Positions 9,548-18,079 of a DNA stretch of 54,203 nucleotides are shown here, one piece after another (the first letter of the stretch is position 1; every line of letters begins with the position of its first letter). The position numbers and the translations under genes were made by a program. The DNA comes from Spirochaetota bacterium (lineage in GTDB: Bacteria > Spirochaetota > UBA4802 > JAFGDQ01), in assembly GCA_016934735.1 (NCBI GenBank), contig JAFGSG010000034.1:1-54203 (forward strand), in the 5' to 3' direction. The notes under the pieces are model-generated. The model worked only from the letters and a program-made list of their open reading frames with translations, did no database searches and was not told the DNA's origin.

Positions 9548-10321
9548 TTATTTTATATTATTAAAATTATTATAAATATTATCTTCAATCTTAATTAAAT
9601 TTTCATTTCTCAATTCTGCTAAAAACTGATACGTATGCATAACATATTCGGGCATATTTTTCCTGCCGCGTAATGGAACTGGAGTAAGAAACGGAGCGTC
9701 AGTTTCAAGCAACAGCCTGTCAAGCGGCACGTATTTAGCCGCATCATGCAATTCTTCTGCCTTATTATATGTAAGATTGCCGGCAAAAGAAATATAAAAT
9801 CCCAGATCCAGCACTTCTTTCGCTCTTTTACTGTTTCCGGAAAAGCAGTGCATTATTCCACTTCCGGGAGATTTCCGCCTTAGTATTGTCAGGGTATCAT
9901 CCATGGCTTCCCTCGAATGGATTATTACCGGCAGTTTAAATGTATTTGCAGCATCAAGCTGATATTCAAATGCCTGTATCTGACGGTCTTTTGGCTGATG
10001 CATTCGGTAATAATCCAGTCCTATCTCTCCGATTCCGAAAATCAGATCTGCATCATTTGCATCGATTACCTTTTGAATGAAATCTCTTACATAATTCAAA
10101 TCCTTCTCTGACGCTTCTTCCGAAGGATGTATTCCGATAGTAAAAAAAATACCATCATTTTTTTTTGCGAAGTTATATGACCATTCAAATATTTTCGGTT
10201 CTGTTGATATTTGAACCGCATACTTTAAATTATTTTTCTTTAACCTGGAAAGCATTTCATCTTCAGTTAATGAACTTTCTTTAAGGCATATATCAAAATG
10301 AGCATGTGTATCTATATACAT
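9548..10321 (-). CDS. tatD: TatD family metal-dependent hydrolase
   Basis: This 257-residue TIM-barrel hydrolase belongs to the TatD/YcfH DNase family. Metal ligands are visible in order: THAHFD (HxH), GIGEIGLDYY (Glu), VIIHSREAMD (His), IMHCFSG (His) and LLETDAPFL (Asp). It lies between acpS and nadB on the same strand. The family has 3'-5' exonuclease and D-aminoacyl-tRNA or RNA repair roles; the exact one here is unknown. Confidence 0.92.
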   Translation of the reverse strand: MYIDTHAHFDICLKESSLTEDEMLSRLKKNNLKYAVQISTEPKIFEWSYNFAKKNDGIFFTIGIHPSEEASEKDLNYVRDFIQKVIDANDADLIFGIGEIGLDYYRMHQPKDRQIQAFEYQLDAANTFKLPVIIHSREAMDDTLTILRRKSPGSGIMHCFSGNSKRAKEVLDLGFYISFAGNLTYNKAEELHDAAKYVPLDRLLLETDAPFLTPVPLRGRKNMPEYVMHTYQFLAELRNENLIKIEDNIYNNFNNIK

Positions 10322-10419
10322 TATTAATATCCTGAAAAATATTTAATTAAATACTTAAGGCAATAATAACCATTGATATTTATCTGTCAATAAGAGAAGA
10401 TATTTCCAAATAGTATTTA

Positions 10420-10836
10420 TTAATCCTGCGCTACCGCAAAAGCTAAAACGTAGTCAGCATCATAAGATAAAGTAATAAATATATTTTTTATGCCTTTACT
10501 CTCGGCTATTTTTCTGCAGGATCCCGATAATATAACTGCCGGTTGACCATTTTCCGTACCAATGATCTCAATTTCATTAAGCCGTATATCTTTACTGTCA
10601 ATATTAAATTTATCCGCGATATAATCAGCTTCGCCGTATTCTATTCCAAAACATTTAAATACAGCTTCCTTTCCCGCAAAACGTGTAGCAAAATACAAAA
10701 CAGGATCAGGACGACCGGCTGCCTGTTCCCGTTCTTTGGCAGTATATACCTTTTCAAAAAAAGGATCGATCTCGTTCTTATAAATATCACGAATTCTCTG
10801 AATTTTTAAAATATCAGCGCCGATTCCTAATATCAT
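10420..10836 (-). CDS. acpS: Holo-[acyl-carrier-protein] synthase
   Basis: AcpS transfers 4'-phosphopantetheine from CoA to the ACP serine. The 138-residue length is typical. Magnesium and CoA motifs are visible: GIGADILKIQRI (Asp in GxDI) and FAGKEAVFKCFG (Glu, Lys). The C-terminal ITLSYDADYVLAFAV matches the family's SLSH-type end. It is first in an acpS-tatD-nadB string, with a 98-base gap to tatD that holds no gene. Confidence 0.93.
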   Translation of the reverse strand: MILGIGADILKIQRIRDIYKNEIDPFFEKVYTAKEREQAAGRPDPVLYFATRFAGKEAVFKCFGIEYGEADYIADKFNIDSKDIRLNEIEIIGTENGQPAVILSGSCRKIAESKGIKNIFITLSYDADYVLAFAVAQD

Positions 10837-11102
10837 TTATTCTACCTTTTGAATTCAAATTAGAGATCAATACCTCCAGTTGTCAATTTCCATTTTTCTA
10901 TTGTCCATATTTATAACAACATAATAATTTATCAATGCATGTCCACAATATTTCATTACATAATAATTTTATTTAAAAATAAAAAATATATTTCATCTTA
11001 TGCTTGTCATTATTCTGTCTTTTAAGTAAATTATCCTGATATAATATCCATTTATAGAGCAGCATTAAAAAGATTTATTTTTGTATTTTTTATAGACCAA
11101 AT
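10837..11102. other. AT-rich intergenic region between divergent acpS and the beta-helix gene
   Basis: No ORF with a ribosome site, RNA or repeat copy was seen here. The stretch probably carries the divergent promoters, but no convincing -35/-10 pair was found. Confidence 0.4.
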
Positions 11103-11198
11103 AACAATATAATAAAGAAACATAATTCAATATTCCTATTCCTATTCCTCTTTATCAGCAGTCTGTCAACTATTCATTCATGTTCATGCGACAATCCG

Positions 11199-12584
11199 TT
11201 GGAATTCGAAGAGTATCCTTATTATGACGGCAATACATATCCCCAGGAAATCAATAGGGATCAAACCATTATAACTGGCAATGTATTTTATATCTCTCCA
11301 AACGACCCTGCTGCGGACATATCCAATCCCGGGACTGAGGCTCTGCCATGGACAACATTACAAGCTGTTATTGAAAGCGGCAAAATTGAGACTATGGAAC
11401 CGTCTGTTCATCCTTATTATACCGGCGCTCCAATGATTGTAAAGAACCCGGGCGCACCAGTTAAAGCAGGAGATACAATTATTCTTCGTAACGGTTATCA
11501 TGGCGACATTTACATACAGGATTATTTTAATTCAAATTTTATTAATGTTATTGCGGATACAGGCCATACCCCTCAAATTGCAAGGCTGCGCATCCAGTCA
11601 GGATGCAGATGGCGCTTCAAGGGATTGACTATCAGTCCGGCTTTTGCGCCTGAATATTTCCAAGACACACTTGTGTTCTTTATGGCCTATGGATGGCATG
11701 GACCAGTCAGTTATATAACAATTGATAACTGCACCTTATTTTCAGTCTGGGATTCTTCCTCCTGGTCAGCCGCCGATTGGAATAATTTTTCCTGTAGCGG
11801 GATCAGCAGTAACGGCAGCAGTGTAACGATACGCAATAATTACCTTAAAAATATTAATTTCGGCATAACAATCGCTAATAATTTTGCGCTTGTGGAAAAT
11901 AATACTATTGAGAATTTTTCAGGGGACGGCATGCGCGGGCTTGGAAATGATCTATTTTTCGAATACAATATAGTAAAAAATTGCTACGCAGTTAACGCGA
12001 ATCATGATGATGGATTTCAGTCATGGATGCTTGATGACCCTCCCCGTGAACGTGTTGTGCTTCGAGGGAATCAAATAATAAATTATGCTGATCCTGATCA
12101 GCCATTCAGGGGAACACTCCAGGGCATAGGATGCTTTGATGGTTATTACATAAACTGGGTAATTGAAAATAATGTAGTTATAACCGACCACTGGCATGGA
12201 ATTTCTCTATACGGCGCTATTAACTGCAGAATAATGAACAATACTGTAATAGATTTAAACAATGCAAGACCAGGACCCCCATGGATTGCGATTGTACCCC
12301 ATAAAAATGGAACACCGAACAGGAATTGCCTCATCCGTAATAATATAATGACCAATATTATCAAAAGCGAAGGGGTTGTCGAAGACCATAATTATATTAT
12401 TGAAAATTATACAGATTATACAGATCTGTTCGTCGACCCTGCCGGATTTAATCTGAAGTTAAAACCGGGAAGTCCGGTGATTGATGCCGGTATTTCACAG
12501 TCTGCTCCGCTATATGACCGTGACAAGAAAGCAAGGCCTAACGGAGCAGGATACGATCCGGGTGCTTACGAGTATTACCCGTGA
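11199..12584 (+). CDS. Right-handed beta-helix (pectate-lyase-like) exported protein; true start upstream and non-canonical
   Basis: The first usable canonical codon is TTG at 11199, giving 461 residues. The family entry NVFYISPNDPAADISNPGTEALPWTTLQ is followed by repeated short beta-helix rungs rich in N, I, V and G (ITIDNCTLF, VTIRNNYLKN, ALVENNTIEN, VVLRGNQIIN, WVIENNVVIT, CRIMNNTVID) and the usual C-terminal DAGISQSAPLYDRDKKARPNG...GAYEY motif. Folds of this type bind or cleave polysaccharides on the cell surface. The frame stays open upstream from about 11082 and encodes a lipoprotein-type signal peptide (FLFLFLFISSLSTIHSC, Cys codon at 11181) but no ATG, GTG or TTG; only ATA/ATT codons (for example 11109, 11112) are available. 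The start may be rare, edited by frameshift, or decayed. Confidence 0.8.
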   Translation: MEFEEYPYYDGNTYPQEINRDQTIITGNVFYISPNDPAADISNPGTEALPWTTLQAVIESGKIETMEPSVHPYYTGAPMIVKNPGAPVKAGDTIILRNGYHGDIYIQDYFNSNFINVIADTGHTPQIARLRIQSGCRWRFKGLTISPAFAPEYFQDTLVFFMAYGWHGPVSYITIDNCTLFSVWDSSSWSAADWNNFSCSGISSNGSSVTIRNNYLKNINFGITIANNFALVENNTIENFSGDGMRGLGNDLFFEYNIVKNCYAVNANHDDGFQSWMLDDPPRERVVLRGNQIINYADPDQPFRGTLQGIGCFDGYYINWVIENNVVITDHWHGISLYGAINCRIMNNTVIDLNNARPGPPWIAIVPHKNGTPNRNCLIRNNIMTNIIKSEGVVEDHNYIIENYTDYTDLFVDPAGFNLKLKPGSPVIDAGISQSAPLYDRDKKARPNGAGYDPGAYEYYP

Positions 12585-12591
12585 ATTAATT

Positions 12592-13569
12592 TTAATTTAT
12601 TGTGTCAATATATATCTTATTACTTAACCTTGCACCTACCTGAGATACAACCAGGGAGGAGGCATAGCTCGCTATTCTGCCGGCCCTTTCAATAGGAATA
12701 TTTTTCGCCAGACCGTATAATATACCAGCAGCATACATATCCCCTGCGCCATTTGTGTTGACAACGTCGGTTTTACAAACCGATATACGGCAGGTTTTTG
12801 AATCTTTTTTAATTAAACTCCCCTGATCGCCAAGTTTGACTATTGCTACATCGCAATGTGAATAAATAATATCCAATGCCTCTTCTTTTTCTTTATTGGT
12901 AAAAGCCATAGCTTCCATCTCGTTAACAAAAACTATATCCGCAAAATTTTTCACTATATCATCAATTACATCCGGAATCCGTAAAATAAGACCCGGATCA
13001 GCAAGATCAACAGATATTCTTACATCGTTTTGTTTTGCACTGTTCGCAGCAAATATAACTGCTTCTCTTATCTCCGGAAGTTCCAGAAGATAACCTTCTA
13101 TATGCAGAATACGGCTGCTCTGTATTTCATCTGTATCAACATCATCTTTTCTGAAATTAAGCGCAGACCCAAGATGCGTAGCAAAAGTACGCTCAGAGTC
13201 AGGAGTAATGAATGTGATACAATGCCCTGTCAGACTATTATGACGTCTTAGCCTGGATTTAACTCCAATCTTCTCAGTCTCATCAATATAAAATTCTGCG
13301 TTCTCATCATTGCCTACTTTACCGAATAACACTCCATTTCCTCCGAGTATTGCCAAACCTGCAAGCGTATTGGCGGCGCTGCCTCCAGGGGTTTTATTTA
13401 TTTGGTAATTTTTTATTTTATTAAAAATCTCTCCGCTTTTATTTTCATCTATGAGGTGCATCTGCCCTTTCTTTAAATTCAGATCACTTAAAACCGAATC
13501 ATCTACATCAATAGTAAAATCGATAAGGGGTGAACCTATACCTATTATATCGTTTATTTTTTTATTCAT
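12592..13569 (-). CDS. PfkB family carbohydrate kinase, adenosine-kinase-like
   Basis: This 325-residue ribokinase-fold kinase has the substrate-lid segment TPGGSAANTLAGLAILGG near residue 60 and the C-terminal PfkB signature VVNTNGAGDMYAAG carrying the catalytic Asp. GGSAANT plus IGSPLIDFT resembles the adenosine/guanosine kinase branch rather than fructokinase. If it is an adenosine kinase it would clear adenosine made by AhcY (36125), but there is no operon link and the substrate is inferred only. It converges on the beta-helix gene. Confidence 0.82.
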   Translation of the reverse strand: MNKKINDIIGIGSPLIDFTIDVDDSVLSDLNLKKGQMHLIDENKSGEIFNKIKNYQINKTPGGSAANTLAGLAILGGNGVLFGKVGNDENAEFYIDETEKIGVKSRLRRHNSLTGHCITFITPDSERTFATHLGSALNFRKDDVDTDEIQSSRILHIEGYLLELPEIREAVIFAANSAKQNDVRISVDLADPGLILRIPDVIDDIVKNFADIVFVNEMEAMAFTNKEKEEALDIIYSHCDVAIVKLGDQGSLIKKDSKTCRISVCKTDVVNTNGAGDMYAAGILYGLAKNIPIERAGRIASYASSLVVSQVGARLSNKIYIDTIN

Positions 13570-13600
13570 ATTTTTATTCCCGTCATTATCAATGATAATT

Positions 13601-13680
13601 GAGCAATTAACTTTTGCCTATTTACTTTCAGATAATTGGCTAAAATTGCCAAAGATTGAAATAGATTATAAAATTTTATA
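13601..13680. repeat. 77-bp direct repeat, copy 1, carrying a truncated palindrome arm
   Basis: Bases 13601-13677 match 14993-15069 with about four differences. The first 58 bases hold a small hairpin (TTGGC/GCCAA) and the rest is the left arm of the palindromic element. Here the element stops after the arm, whereas the 14993 copy continues into the full palindrome. The two copies bracket the SDR gene. The remainder of the 13570-13945 gap is AT-rich with only the hairpin at 13895. Confidence 0.85.
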
Positions 13681-13894
13681 AGTATTTTACTGTCTTAACA
13701 AATTAAACAATCCAGTAATATATTATAAGGATATATTTATAGAGTGTAAAATTAAGTCAATTTGATTTCTGAATATTTTTTATATTGGCTGATGCAATGT
13801 GAGTATGGTAAAATATTTATTCTAAAAAAAAGAATCAACTAAAATTTTCTTCAGCATTAGAATTAATGATTATGGAGTATTCGGATAGTTTTTT

Positions 13895-13926
13895 ACTTCC
13901 ACTCTACTTCAATGAAGAGTGGAAGT
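13895..13926 (-). terminator. Hairpin downstream of the SDR gene
   Basis: ACTTCCACTCT (13895-13905) pairs with AGAGTGGAAGT (13916-13926), an 11-bp perfect stem with a 10-base loop, 20 bases past the SDR stop. There is no U-run on the minus transcript, so it may act as a 3' stabiliser as much as a terminator. Confidence 0.55.
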
Positions 13927-13945
13927 ATCTTTTCATTCCATCTTA

Positions 13946-14719
13946 CTAACCGGCAGCATATCCGCCGTCAATACAGATTACAGAGCCTGTCATAAAATCA
14001 GAGGCCTTTGAGGAAAGGTAGATTACTATTCCAAGAAAATCATCCGGTTCGCCAAGCCGTCCGATCGGGATTCGTTTTAAGAAATTTTGATAAAATGCAT
14101 TATCGTCAAACATCCATTGGGTTAAGGCAGATCTGAATACTGTAGGAGCAATTGCGTTTACATTAATGCCGTATTTTCCCCATTCACAACCGAGAGTTTT
14201 TGCCAAAAGATGAACTGCACCCTTTGAAGGGCTGTAAGCGGAATAATTGGCCATACCGAGTTCGCCCCGGGCAGATCCTAAAAGTATAACCTTGCCGCCT
14301 CGATTTTGGTCAATCATGACTTTACCTGCTTCTTTACAGAAGAGATACGTCCCTTTAACGTTGGCATCCATGATCATTTCCCATTCTTCGACAGGCTGAT
14401 CAATTATGGGAGCAGGTTTGCTTACGCCTGCAGCTGTGATAAGAATATCGATTCCGCCGAATTCTTTCTTTGTATCGTTTACTACACGCTTTACATCATC
14501 ATAGTTGGCAGGATCACCTACGGAATATGCTGCCTTACCACCGGCTTTTTTAATTTCTTCAACCAGAGATTTAAGCGCTTTCTCACCCCGTCCGGTAGCC
14601 ATTATATTTGCACCGGCTTGAGCCAAACCTCTTGCTACTGCTGCCCCGAAAGCGCCAGTTGCGCCTGTAATCAGTGCGACCTTCCTGCTTATGTCAAAAA
14701 GTAATTTTACATCTGTCAT
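13946..14719 (-). CDS. Short-chain dehydrogenase/reductase (SDR)
   Basis: This 257-residue NAD(P)-dependent oxidoreductase of the classical SDR type has the cofactor glycines ALITGATGAFGAAVA, NxxG-type core LITAAGVSKP, catalytic Ser in LLGSARGE, and YSPSK (YxxxK). The C-terminal CIDGGYAAG is typical. AAGGAGGA lies 7 bases before the ATG. A palindrome (14934) similar to those upstream of the acyl-CoA cluster genes lies 215 bases upstream, so it may belong to the same TetR regulon and oxidise or reduce a hydroxy/keto acid there. The substrate is unknown. It is bracketed by the 77-bp direct repeats. Confidence 0.92.
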   Translation of the reverse strand: MTDVKLLFDISRKVALITGATGAFGAAVARGLAQAGANIMATGRGEKALKSLVEEIKKAGGKAAYSVGDPANYDDVKRVVNDTKKEFGGIDILITAAGVSKPAPIIDQPVEEWEMIMDANVKGTYLFCKEAGKVMIDQNRGGKVILLGSARGELGMANYSAYSPSKGAVHLLAKTLGCEWGKYGINVNAIAPTVFRSALTQWMFDDNAFYQNFLKRIPIGRLGEPDDFLGIVIYLSSKASDFMTGSVICIDGGYAAG

Positions 14720-14933
14720 GTTTATTCCTCCTTATTTGTAAAATTGATTTATATTATTATAGATAATTTTTATAATATCAGGACGCAAAATAGTTCATAA
14801 TTTTAATTTCATAATAACTGTTATAAATAACATGATATTATTTTAAAAAGTCAATTGAATTTTTAAAACCAGCATTAAAAAACAAAAAATTTTAAAAAAA
14901 CTTGACATAAAATTTAATTAATGTACTTCTTAG

Positions 14934-14951
14934 TTAGTAACTGTTTACTAA
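14934..14951. promoter_or_regulatory. TetR-type operator candidate, site A
   Basis: TTAGTAACTGTTTACTAA is a 7-bp perfect inverted repeat (TTAGTAA/TTACTAA) with a 4-base centre. It matches site B (24342) at 15 of 18 positions and resembles site C (22907). It lies between the SDR gene and the cyclase gene. A TTGACA at 14902 points along the plus strand. Confidence 0.6.
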
Positions 14952-14992
14952 TGATGTATTTAATATCATTTTAGTTTATTAAATTTTCATTT

Positions 14993-15170
14993 GAGCAATT
15001 AACTTTTGCCTATTAACTTTCAGATAATTGGCTAAAATTGCCAAAGATTTAAATAGATTGCAAAATTTTCTGCGGAATCAGGCCTTCCCAGGTAGTTTCT
15101 CTTGTTATTAAAAACTTTTACATCAGGCCTGAAAGGCGTCCTCAAAAATTTTGTAATCTATTTAAATCTT
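14993..15170. repeat. 77-bp repeat, copy 2, joined to a full palindromic MITE-like element
   Basis: 14993-15069 is the second copy of the direct repeat. From 15044 to 15170 it forms a complete palindromic element: the left end AAGATTTAAATAGATT and its complement at 15155-15170 are identical, the pairing continues inward with one mismatch over 26 bases, and the interior shows the family blocks CGGAATCAGGCCTTCC and CAGGCCTGAAAGGCGTCC. Terminal sequences differ from the AAATTGGAATACATT ends of other copies, so at least two subfamilies exist. The remaining gap (14720-15369) shows no gene. Confidence 0.85.
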
Positions 15171-15369
15171 AAACGGATCAGTGTGTTATAATGATATGCA
15201 CTCTCAAACGTTAATCGCTCTAATAAACTAATTATAAATTTCTAATCTGCCTAAGTTGATCTTATTATGTTTTATATTAAAAAAACAGGTATAATTAGTA
15301 TACAGGGATTGGGATGCTGTGCTCTTGTATAATTGAGAGCCTAAGAATTTAATTCAATGGAGAAATAAC

Positions 15370-16308
15370 ATGGAAAAAAAAGTATTTGTTGACCTCAGCC
15401 ATCCGTTCGGCGCCGATATACCGCTGTGGCCGTATTTCAGTAAGCCGGTAATCGACACGATGCACGGCCAGGCGAAATCCGGTGTTCTAAGTCAGAAAGT
15501 CAGTGTAGTAATGCATGCTGGCACTCATGCCGACTCGCCGCGCCATGTCATGGAGCGTGATTTTGAAGGCAAGCGCGCCCGCTACACTCACGAACTTGAA
15601 GTCGACGCCTATTGCGGCCCGGCTATCTGCCTGGATCTCAATTGCCAGCCATGGCAACTCGTCGATGATAAGGATCTCGACGCAGCCTGCAAAAAGGCCA
15701 ACTTCGACCCGAACGAGCTCAAGAAGGGGATGGTCCTCGTCCTGCGCACCGGAATGCATCTATTATACGATGACAGCAAGGATTATTACCATTACGCCGC
15801 AGGCACCGGCCTCAGAGCTGGCCAGTGGATCGAGAAATATCATCCTAAGTGCGTGGCTATGGACTGCCAGGCACTTGACCATCCGCTACACACTGCCATG
15901 GGGAAAAACGGCCCTACGCAGATGAACCTGCCCGGCAGGACGGGCCGCCCGATTACACAGGAGTACATCGACAAGTACGGTATCGAAAAGTACGCCTGGT
16001 TCGACCGCGAAGTATTCATTGAAACCTTCGGTATGGACAAGTATATGGAAGAATACGGCAAGCTTGAGAAAGCAGGCGAATGGGGTACATGGGAACCCTG
16101 CCACAAGTACATGATGGGTAACGGCATCGTGGGTGTCGAGAACCTCGGAGGAGACCTCGAAAAGGTAGTCGGCAAACGCTTCCAGTTCTGGTGTTTCCCG
16201 CTTCGCTGGTACATGGGCGACGGCACCATGGTCCGTTGCGTTGCCGAGATCGATAAGGCTGATCTTACCGGCGCCCCTGACCGCGTGTACAAATACGGTG
16301 TGATCTAA
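15370..16308 (+). CDS. Cyclase-family metal hydrolase (kynurenine formamidase-like fold)
   Basis: The 312-residue product carries the cyclase-family metal motif MHAGTHADSPRHV (HxGTHxDxPxH) near residue 50, plus a later DCQALDHPLH block. Relatives hydrolyse amides or small ring structures (formylkynurenine, isatin) with Mn or Zn. GGAG lies 7 bases before the ATG and a strong hairpin terminator follows, so it is monocistronic. Its G+C (a little over half by eye) and codon use (many GCC, GGC, CTC) contrast sharply with its AT-rich neighbours, suggesting recent transfer or strong expression. The location inside the beta-keto acid cluster suggests, without proof, that it opens or deacylates the substrate. 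Confidence 0.85.
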   Translation: MEKKVFVDLSHPFGADIPLWPYFSKPVIDTMHGQAKSGVLSQKVSVVMHAGTHADSPRHVMERDFEGKRARYTHELEVDAYCGPAICLDLNCQPWQLVDDKDLDAACKKANFDPNELKKGMVLVLRTGMHLLYDDSKDYYHYAAGTGLRAGQWIEKYHPKCVAMDCQALDHPLHTAMGKNGPTQMNLPGRTGRPITQEYIDKYGIEKYAWFDREVFIETFGMDKYMEEYGKLEKAGEWGTWEPCHKYMMGNGIVGVENLGGDLEKVVGKRFQFWCFPLRWYMGDGTMVRCVAEIDKADLTGAPDRVYKYGVI

Positions 16309-16337
16309 GTTCCTGAAATCACCAAAGCTATTTTACA

Positions 16338-16372
16338 ATACCCTGTAGGTATATTCCTGCAGGGTATCAATT
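16338..16372 (+). terminator. Rho-independent-type terminator of the cyclase gene
   Basis: ATACCCTGTAGG (16338-16349) pairs with CCTGCAGGGTAT (16356-16367), a 12-bp stem with one G-T pair, then a short CAATTTT tract. An outer pair, ATTTTCCT near 16369 and AGGAAAAT near 16411, forms a second nested structure. Confidence 0.7.
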
Positions 16373-16426
16373 TTCCTACATGCTGGTACAGCAACACATT
16401 TGGTATTGTGAGGAAAATGAATTTTT

Positions 16427-16510
16427 AAATTGAAATACATTGCAAAATTTTTGACTACGCCTTTCAGGCCTGATGTAAAAGTTCTTAAAAACAAGAAAAA
16501 CTAACCAGGA
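16427..16510. repeat. Palindromic MITE-like element, truncated copy (inverted orientation)
   Basis: It starts AAATTGAAATACATTGCAAAATTTTTG and shows GCCTTTCAGGCCTGATG, the family's right arm and core read on the other strand. It breaks off after CTAACCAGG at 16510, nine bases before the DUF1638 stop codon, so the second terminal arm is missing. Confidence 0.8.
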
Positions 16511-16518
16511 TTTCTATT

Positions 16519-17181
16519 TCATTTCACACTGTAAATGTGCTCTAATTTTATCTCATCTCCGGGATTGATAATAACAAAATCATCATCCCATGGCCCGGTT
16601 ACTGTTTTTTTTAAGAATGTTAAAGTACCCGGAATTACTTCGTGTTTAAGCTTTAACTCACCGGCAATAATTTCAGTTTGCTTTATAAATTCTTCAAGAT
16701 CATAAGCGCCTGTATCCACGATCCCGAGCCTTTTATAATGACGAAGTAATATGCTATAAATCCTGTCGGCTTTTTCTTTTCCCATGCGGTTAACTGTGTC
16801 AAGATATTCCGCCCATATATTTCTTTCATAAACAAGCCATCCCTTTGTAAGGAAATATGTGCTCATTTCGCTGGAAATTTTTTTCCGGTTCTCAGTAGAA
16901 CCGAGCATTAGTGTTATGCAGTCATCCGCGCGAGGAAAAATAATTCTAAAATTTTTTGCTTTAAGCCCGAATAAAGAATTGCCGCAATAACCGAATCCCA
17001 ATATAACCTGTTCAACATTGTCAACATGATCCAGTTCCTGCTGAAGTCTTACTTTTAATTTTTCAGGATTAATATGAAGTCCGGATTCTATCCATAGTAC
17101 AGGAAAATTACACCCTGTTTCTTTAATAGCCAGATTTAATTCATCTGCGATTGTACTGCATGCAATAATAACTGAATTCAT
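16519..17181 (-). CDS. DUF1638 family protein
   Basis: The 220-residue product matches DUF1638 by its motifs: N-terminal IIACSTIADEL, central QVILGFGYCGNSLFGL, and FPRADDCITLMLGS. The family is found mainly in anaerobes, and from memory its genes often sit near corrinoid methyltransferase genes; its biochemical role is not established. Here it follows the TetR gene by 60 bases on the same strand and probably shares its transcript. The nearest corrinoid protein is 11 kb away (28427). The conserved Cys in GYCGN and CITL suggests metal or cofactor binding (inference). Confidence 0.82.
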   Translation of the reverse strand: MNSVIIACSTIADELNLAIKETGCNFPVLWIESGLHINPEKLKVRLQQELDHVDNVEQVILGFGYCGNSLFGLKAKNFRIIFPRADDCITLMLGSTENRKKISSEMSTYFLTKGWLVYERNIWAEYLDTVNRMGKEKADRIYSILLRHYKRLGIVDTGAYDLEEFIKQTEIIAGELKLKHEVIPGTLTFLKKTVTGPWDDDFVIINPGDEIKLEHIYSVK

Positions 17182-17241
17182 TTTTATTTTAATTTGACAG
17201 CCTTAAGCGAGAAAATATTTGTTAAAAAACTTAATCTGAAA

Positions 17242-17928
17242 TTACCAGTTTACACCTTTAAACACTTTTTTTAACTTATAAGGTTTATAGTATTTGGAAA
17301 TAGTCGATTCAGTTAACCCTAATCCGTTCAGAGCAAAACGTATAGTTTCTTCAACTAGTTTTTCATATGAATCTTCATACGGAAAAAGCTTATTCTTAGA
17401 GCCGGAGAGATGAAGTAAATTAATTATCATTGCAAGATGATGAACAAACCACATATTATTTTTAACTGCCCTGTTTTTATCAATTTCATTATTTTTAATC
17501 GCGGCAGCACTACATTTATTCCATAACGGCCCCAGCTCATTATTCCAATTTAAAAAAACATGTTTTATAAAATTAACATTTTCAAGAAGGCTATAGCCCA
17601 GCAGACGCTCAAATGACCTCTGTCTGCCTGCCCTGCCTGGCATATCAGTAAGTATCATCATTACAAGACAATATGTCAATTCTACAAGCATCCTTCCGCC
17701 GGGTTCTCTGTCTTTAAAATGTTTTGAGAGGGTTGAAAGATGTATTGCGATATATTCCCGTAAGGATAAATATATTTCCTCTTTGCTTTTAAAATGTTTA
17801 TATAAAAGCGCTTCGGAAACATTCGCGGCCGCGGCAATCTTTCTGACTGATGTCCCATGAAATCCCTTTACTGAAAAAATTGCCGTAGCGGCTTTCAGGA
17901 TTGAATATCTTCTCTCTTTCCCGTCCAT
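17242..17928 (-). CDS. TetR/AcrR family transcriptional regulator
   Basis: The 228-residue product has the canonical TetR DNA-binding domain at residues 10-55 (AATAIFSVKGFHGTSVRKIA, then VSEALLYKHFKSKEEIY) and an all-helical ligand domain. It lies directly downstream of the Fe-S oxidoreductase/CoA-transferase genes and upstream of DUF1638. Three similar palindromes upstream of the SDR, beta-keto acid cleavage and hydroxyacyl-CoA dehydrogenase genes are the likely operators, and the context suggests an acyl-CoA or keto-acid ligand. No copy of the motif is evident before its own gene. Both points are inference. Confidence 0.93.
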   Translation of the reverse strand: MDGKERRYSILKAATAIFSVKGFHGTSVRKIAAAANVSEALLYKHFKSKEEIYLSLREYIAIHLSTLSKHFKDREPGGRMLVELTYCLVMMILTDMPGRAGRQRSFERLLGYSLLENVNFIKHVFLNWNNELGPLWNKCSAAAIKNNEIDKNRAVKNNMWFVHHLAMIINLLHLSGSKNKLFPYEDSYEKLVEETIRFALNGLGLTESTISKYYKPYKLKKVFKGVNW

Positions 17929-18079
17929 TATAATATAATTACCTTAGTTGAATTTTTTATTTTTATCCTGAAAAATGACATCTTTTTAAAAAATCGGATT
18001 AAATTTTATTAATGAATGATTATAGCGATTATTATTTTGCAGTAATCTTCAAATATAATATCTGTCAAGAAAAAATATT

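Noticed and set aside
15290..15345. tRNA-like or riboswitch structure before the cyclase gene
   Set aside because: GCTCTTGTATAATTGAGAGC folds into a simple hairpin only; no acceptor stem, T-loop or known aptamer core.
15515..15925. 136-residue ORF in another frame of the cyclase gene
   Set aside because: High G+C removes stop codons from other frames; product is low-complexity and unrelated to any family.
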